NCBI GenBank assembly: GCA_050292445.1
Contig: JBNKLQ010000351.1
Coordinates: 1-5,612 of the forward strand
Length of the DNA: 5,612 nucleotides
Reading direction: 5' to 3'
DNA from: Leptofilum sp050292445
Lineage (GTDB): Bacteria > Chloroflexota > Anaerolineae > Promineifilales > Promineifilaceae
The notes under the pieces were generated by a model. It worked only from the letters and a program-made list of their open reading frames with translations. It was not told the DNA's origin and did not search any database. The translations under genes and the position numbers were made by a program. Positions 5,049-5,612 of the stretch are shown here, piece after piece (the first letter of the stretch is position 1; each line of letters begins with the position of its first letter).

Positions 5049-5612
5049 TTTCTTGCTCCAAACAAACCCTGCGGCCGTATCATCAGAATCAAGACGAATA
5101 GCAGGAATTCCAGGACCGGCACCCAGGTGGTGGGCATAAAGGCGGGAATGACGCCTTCCAACATGCCCAGGATTAGGCCGCCCAGCAGCGCCCCCACGGG
5201 ATTCCCCAGGCCGCCCAGCACGCCAATGACAAAGCTCTTCAGCTCGTAGACGCCACCAGCCAGGATGGTGAAAGGGAAAAAGGTGGCAATAAGGCCACCG
5301 GCAATGGCCGCCAGCATGGTGCCAATGCCAAAACTCAGCGCCAGGATTTGGGCTGAGGGCACGCCCATCAACTCAGCGGCGTCCCGGTTGTTGGCCACAG
5401 CCCGGATGTAGCGTCCGGGCCGAGTGCGGTAGAGGAAGAGGTAGAGACTCCCCGTGACGGCCACAGCTAAAACGGCCGCAACCAGCCGCGTCCCCAACAA
5501 CGTCACTGGCCCCAGCGAGAGGCTGCCCAGTGAAAAATCTACGTTGCGAGGAGAAGCAGAGAAAGCGGCCGTTCCCAAACCAATAATGATCATGTTGATG
5601 GAAAAGGTGGCC
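5045..5612 (-). CDS. livH: Branched-chain amino acid-type ABC transporter permease LivH, 5' end outside window
   Basis: The frame is open to the window edge and gives the C-terminal 188 residues. About 100 N-terminal residues are missing compared with the usual length near 290. The Met codon at 5593 is internal: codons for ATFSIN precede it, and the family would not begin there. Family signatures are the coupling loop GRYIRAVANNRDAAELMGV (66-84 of the visible part) and FVIGVLGGLGNPVGALLGGLILGMLE (127-152), followed by a final membrane segment and the ending MIRPQGLFGARK. It forms the heterodimeric channel with LivM. The stop codon overlaps the livM start (ATGA at 5045-5048). A binding-protein gene (livK/J) may lie further upstream, beyond the window. 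Confidence 0.94.
   Translation of the reverse strand, partial: ATFSINMIIIGLGTAAFSASPRNVDFSLGSLSLGPVTLLGTRLVAAVLAVAVTGSLYLFLYRTRPGRYIRAVANNRDAAELMGVPSAQILALSFGIGTMLAAIAGGLIATFFPFTILAGGVYELKSFVIGVLGGLGNPVGALLGGLILGMLEGVIPAFMPTTWVPVLEFLLFVLILMIRPQGLFGARK

Larger units (their letters stand above)
347..5572. repeat. Dispersed palindromic octamer ACGGCCGT (7 exact copies, 4 near copies)
   Basis: Exact ACGGCCGT copies start at 347, 1828, 2131, 2442, 3436, 3612 and 3816. One-mismatch copies that retain the CGGCCG core start at 1981, 5071, 5472 and 5565. With equal base frequencies about 0.09 exact copies would be expected in 5.6 kb. Copies in genes fall in all three codon phases (for example Arg-Pro in the hydrolase and LivG, Gly-Arg in the CBS-ACT protein and LivG, Thr-Ala-Val in the CBS-ACT protein). 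One copy lies in the intergenic promoter. The signal is therefore a DNA word, not a protein motif. Confidence 0.75.

Noticed and set aside
5591..5593. Met codon as the start of livH
   Set aside because: The frame remains open upstream to the window edge, and the family needs about 100 more N-terminal residues. The gene is cut by the window rather than truncated.
1..5612. A novel defence, mobile or RNA-based system
   Set aside because: All DNA is accounted for by transport and metabolic genes with gaps of at most 188 bases. I saw no array of spaced repeats, transposase, integrase, toxin-antitoxin pair or structured RNA gene.

Overview
This window is a stretch of ordinary bacterial chromosome. 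Every convincing gene lies on the minus strand, so the biological order runs from position 5612 down to 1. Base composition is moderate (not counted exactly), intergenic gaps are short, and the genes are classic metabolic and transport families. The host could belong to Chloroflexota (for example an Anaerolineae-like lineage). That is only an impression, based on the palindromic octamer and dispersed-repeat-like intergenic DNA, and nothing here proves it.

Upstream block (5612 to about 1926): a branched-chain-amino-acid-type (HAAT/Liv) ABC importer operon. It runs livH (5' end cut by the window edge), livM, livG, livF, then a small protein with two CBS domains and an ACT domain (AcuB-like). 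livH/livM and livM/livG overlap by ATGA. livG and livF are 11 nt apart, with the livF Shine-Dalgarno sequence (SD) overlapping the livG stop. livF and the CBS-ACT gene are 44 nt apart. Two permeases and two ATPases make up the membrane complex. The periplasmic binding protein (LivK/J) is not visible and may lie upstream of the window. The CBS-ACT protein is a plausible nucleotide- or amino-acid-sensing regulator linked to the transporter.

Junction (1738 to 1925): just after the CBS-ACT stop there is a perfect 14-bp inverted repeat that could terminate the liv operon. It is followed by a good sigma70-type promoter (TTGACG, 17 bp, CATAAT), a leader carrying a doubled CGCAGAG motif, and a strong SD.

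Downstream block (1737 to 1): this promoter should drive a beta-hydroxyacid dehydrogenase (3-hydroxyisobutyrate dehydrogenase / tartronate semialdehyde reductase family). After 40 nt comes an alpha/beta hydrolase with an aspartate in the nucleophile position, cut off at position 1. If the dehydrogenase acts on 3-hydroxyisobutyrate, it would fit valine catabolism next to a branched-chain amino acid importer, but the sequence does not settle the substrate.

I found no RNA gene, CRISPR array, insertion sequence, prophage or defence system. The most unusual signal is at the DNA level: the palindrome ACGGCCGT occurs seven times exactly, plus four one-mismatch copies that keep the CGGCCG core. It falls in all three codon phases and also in the promoter.
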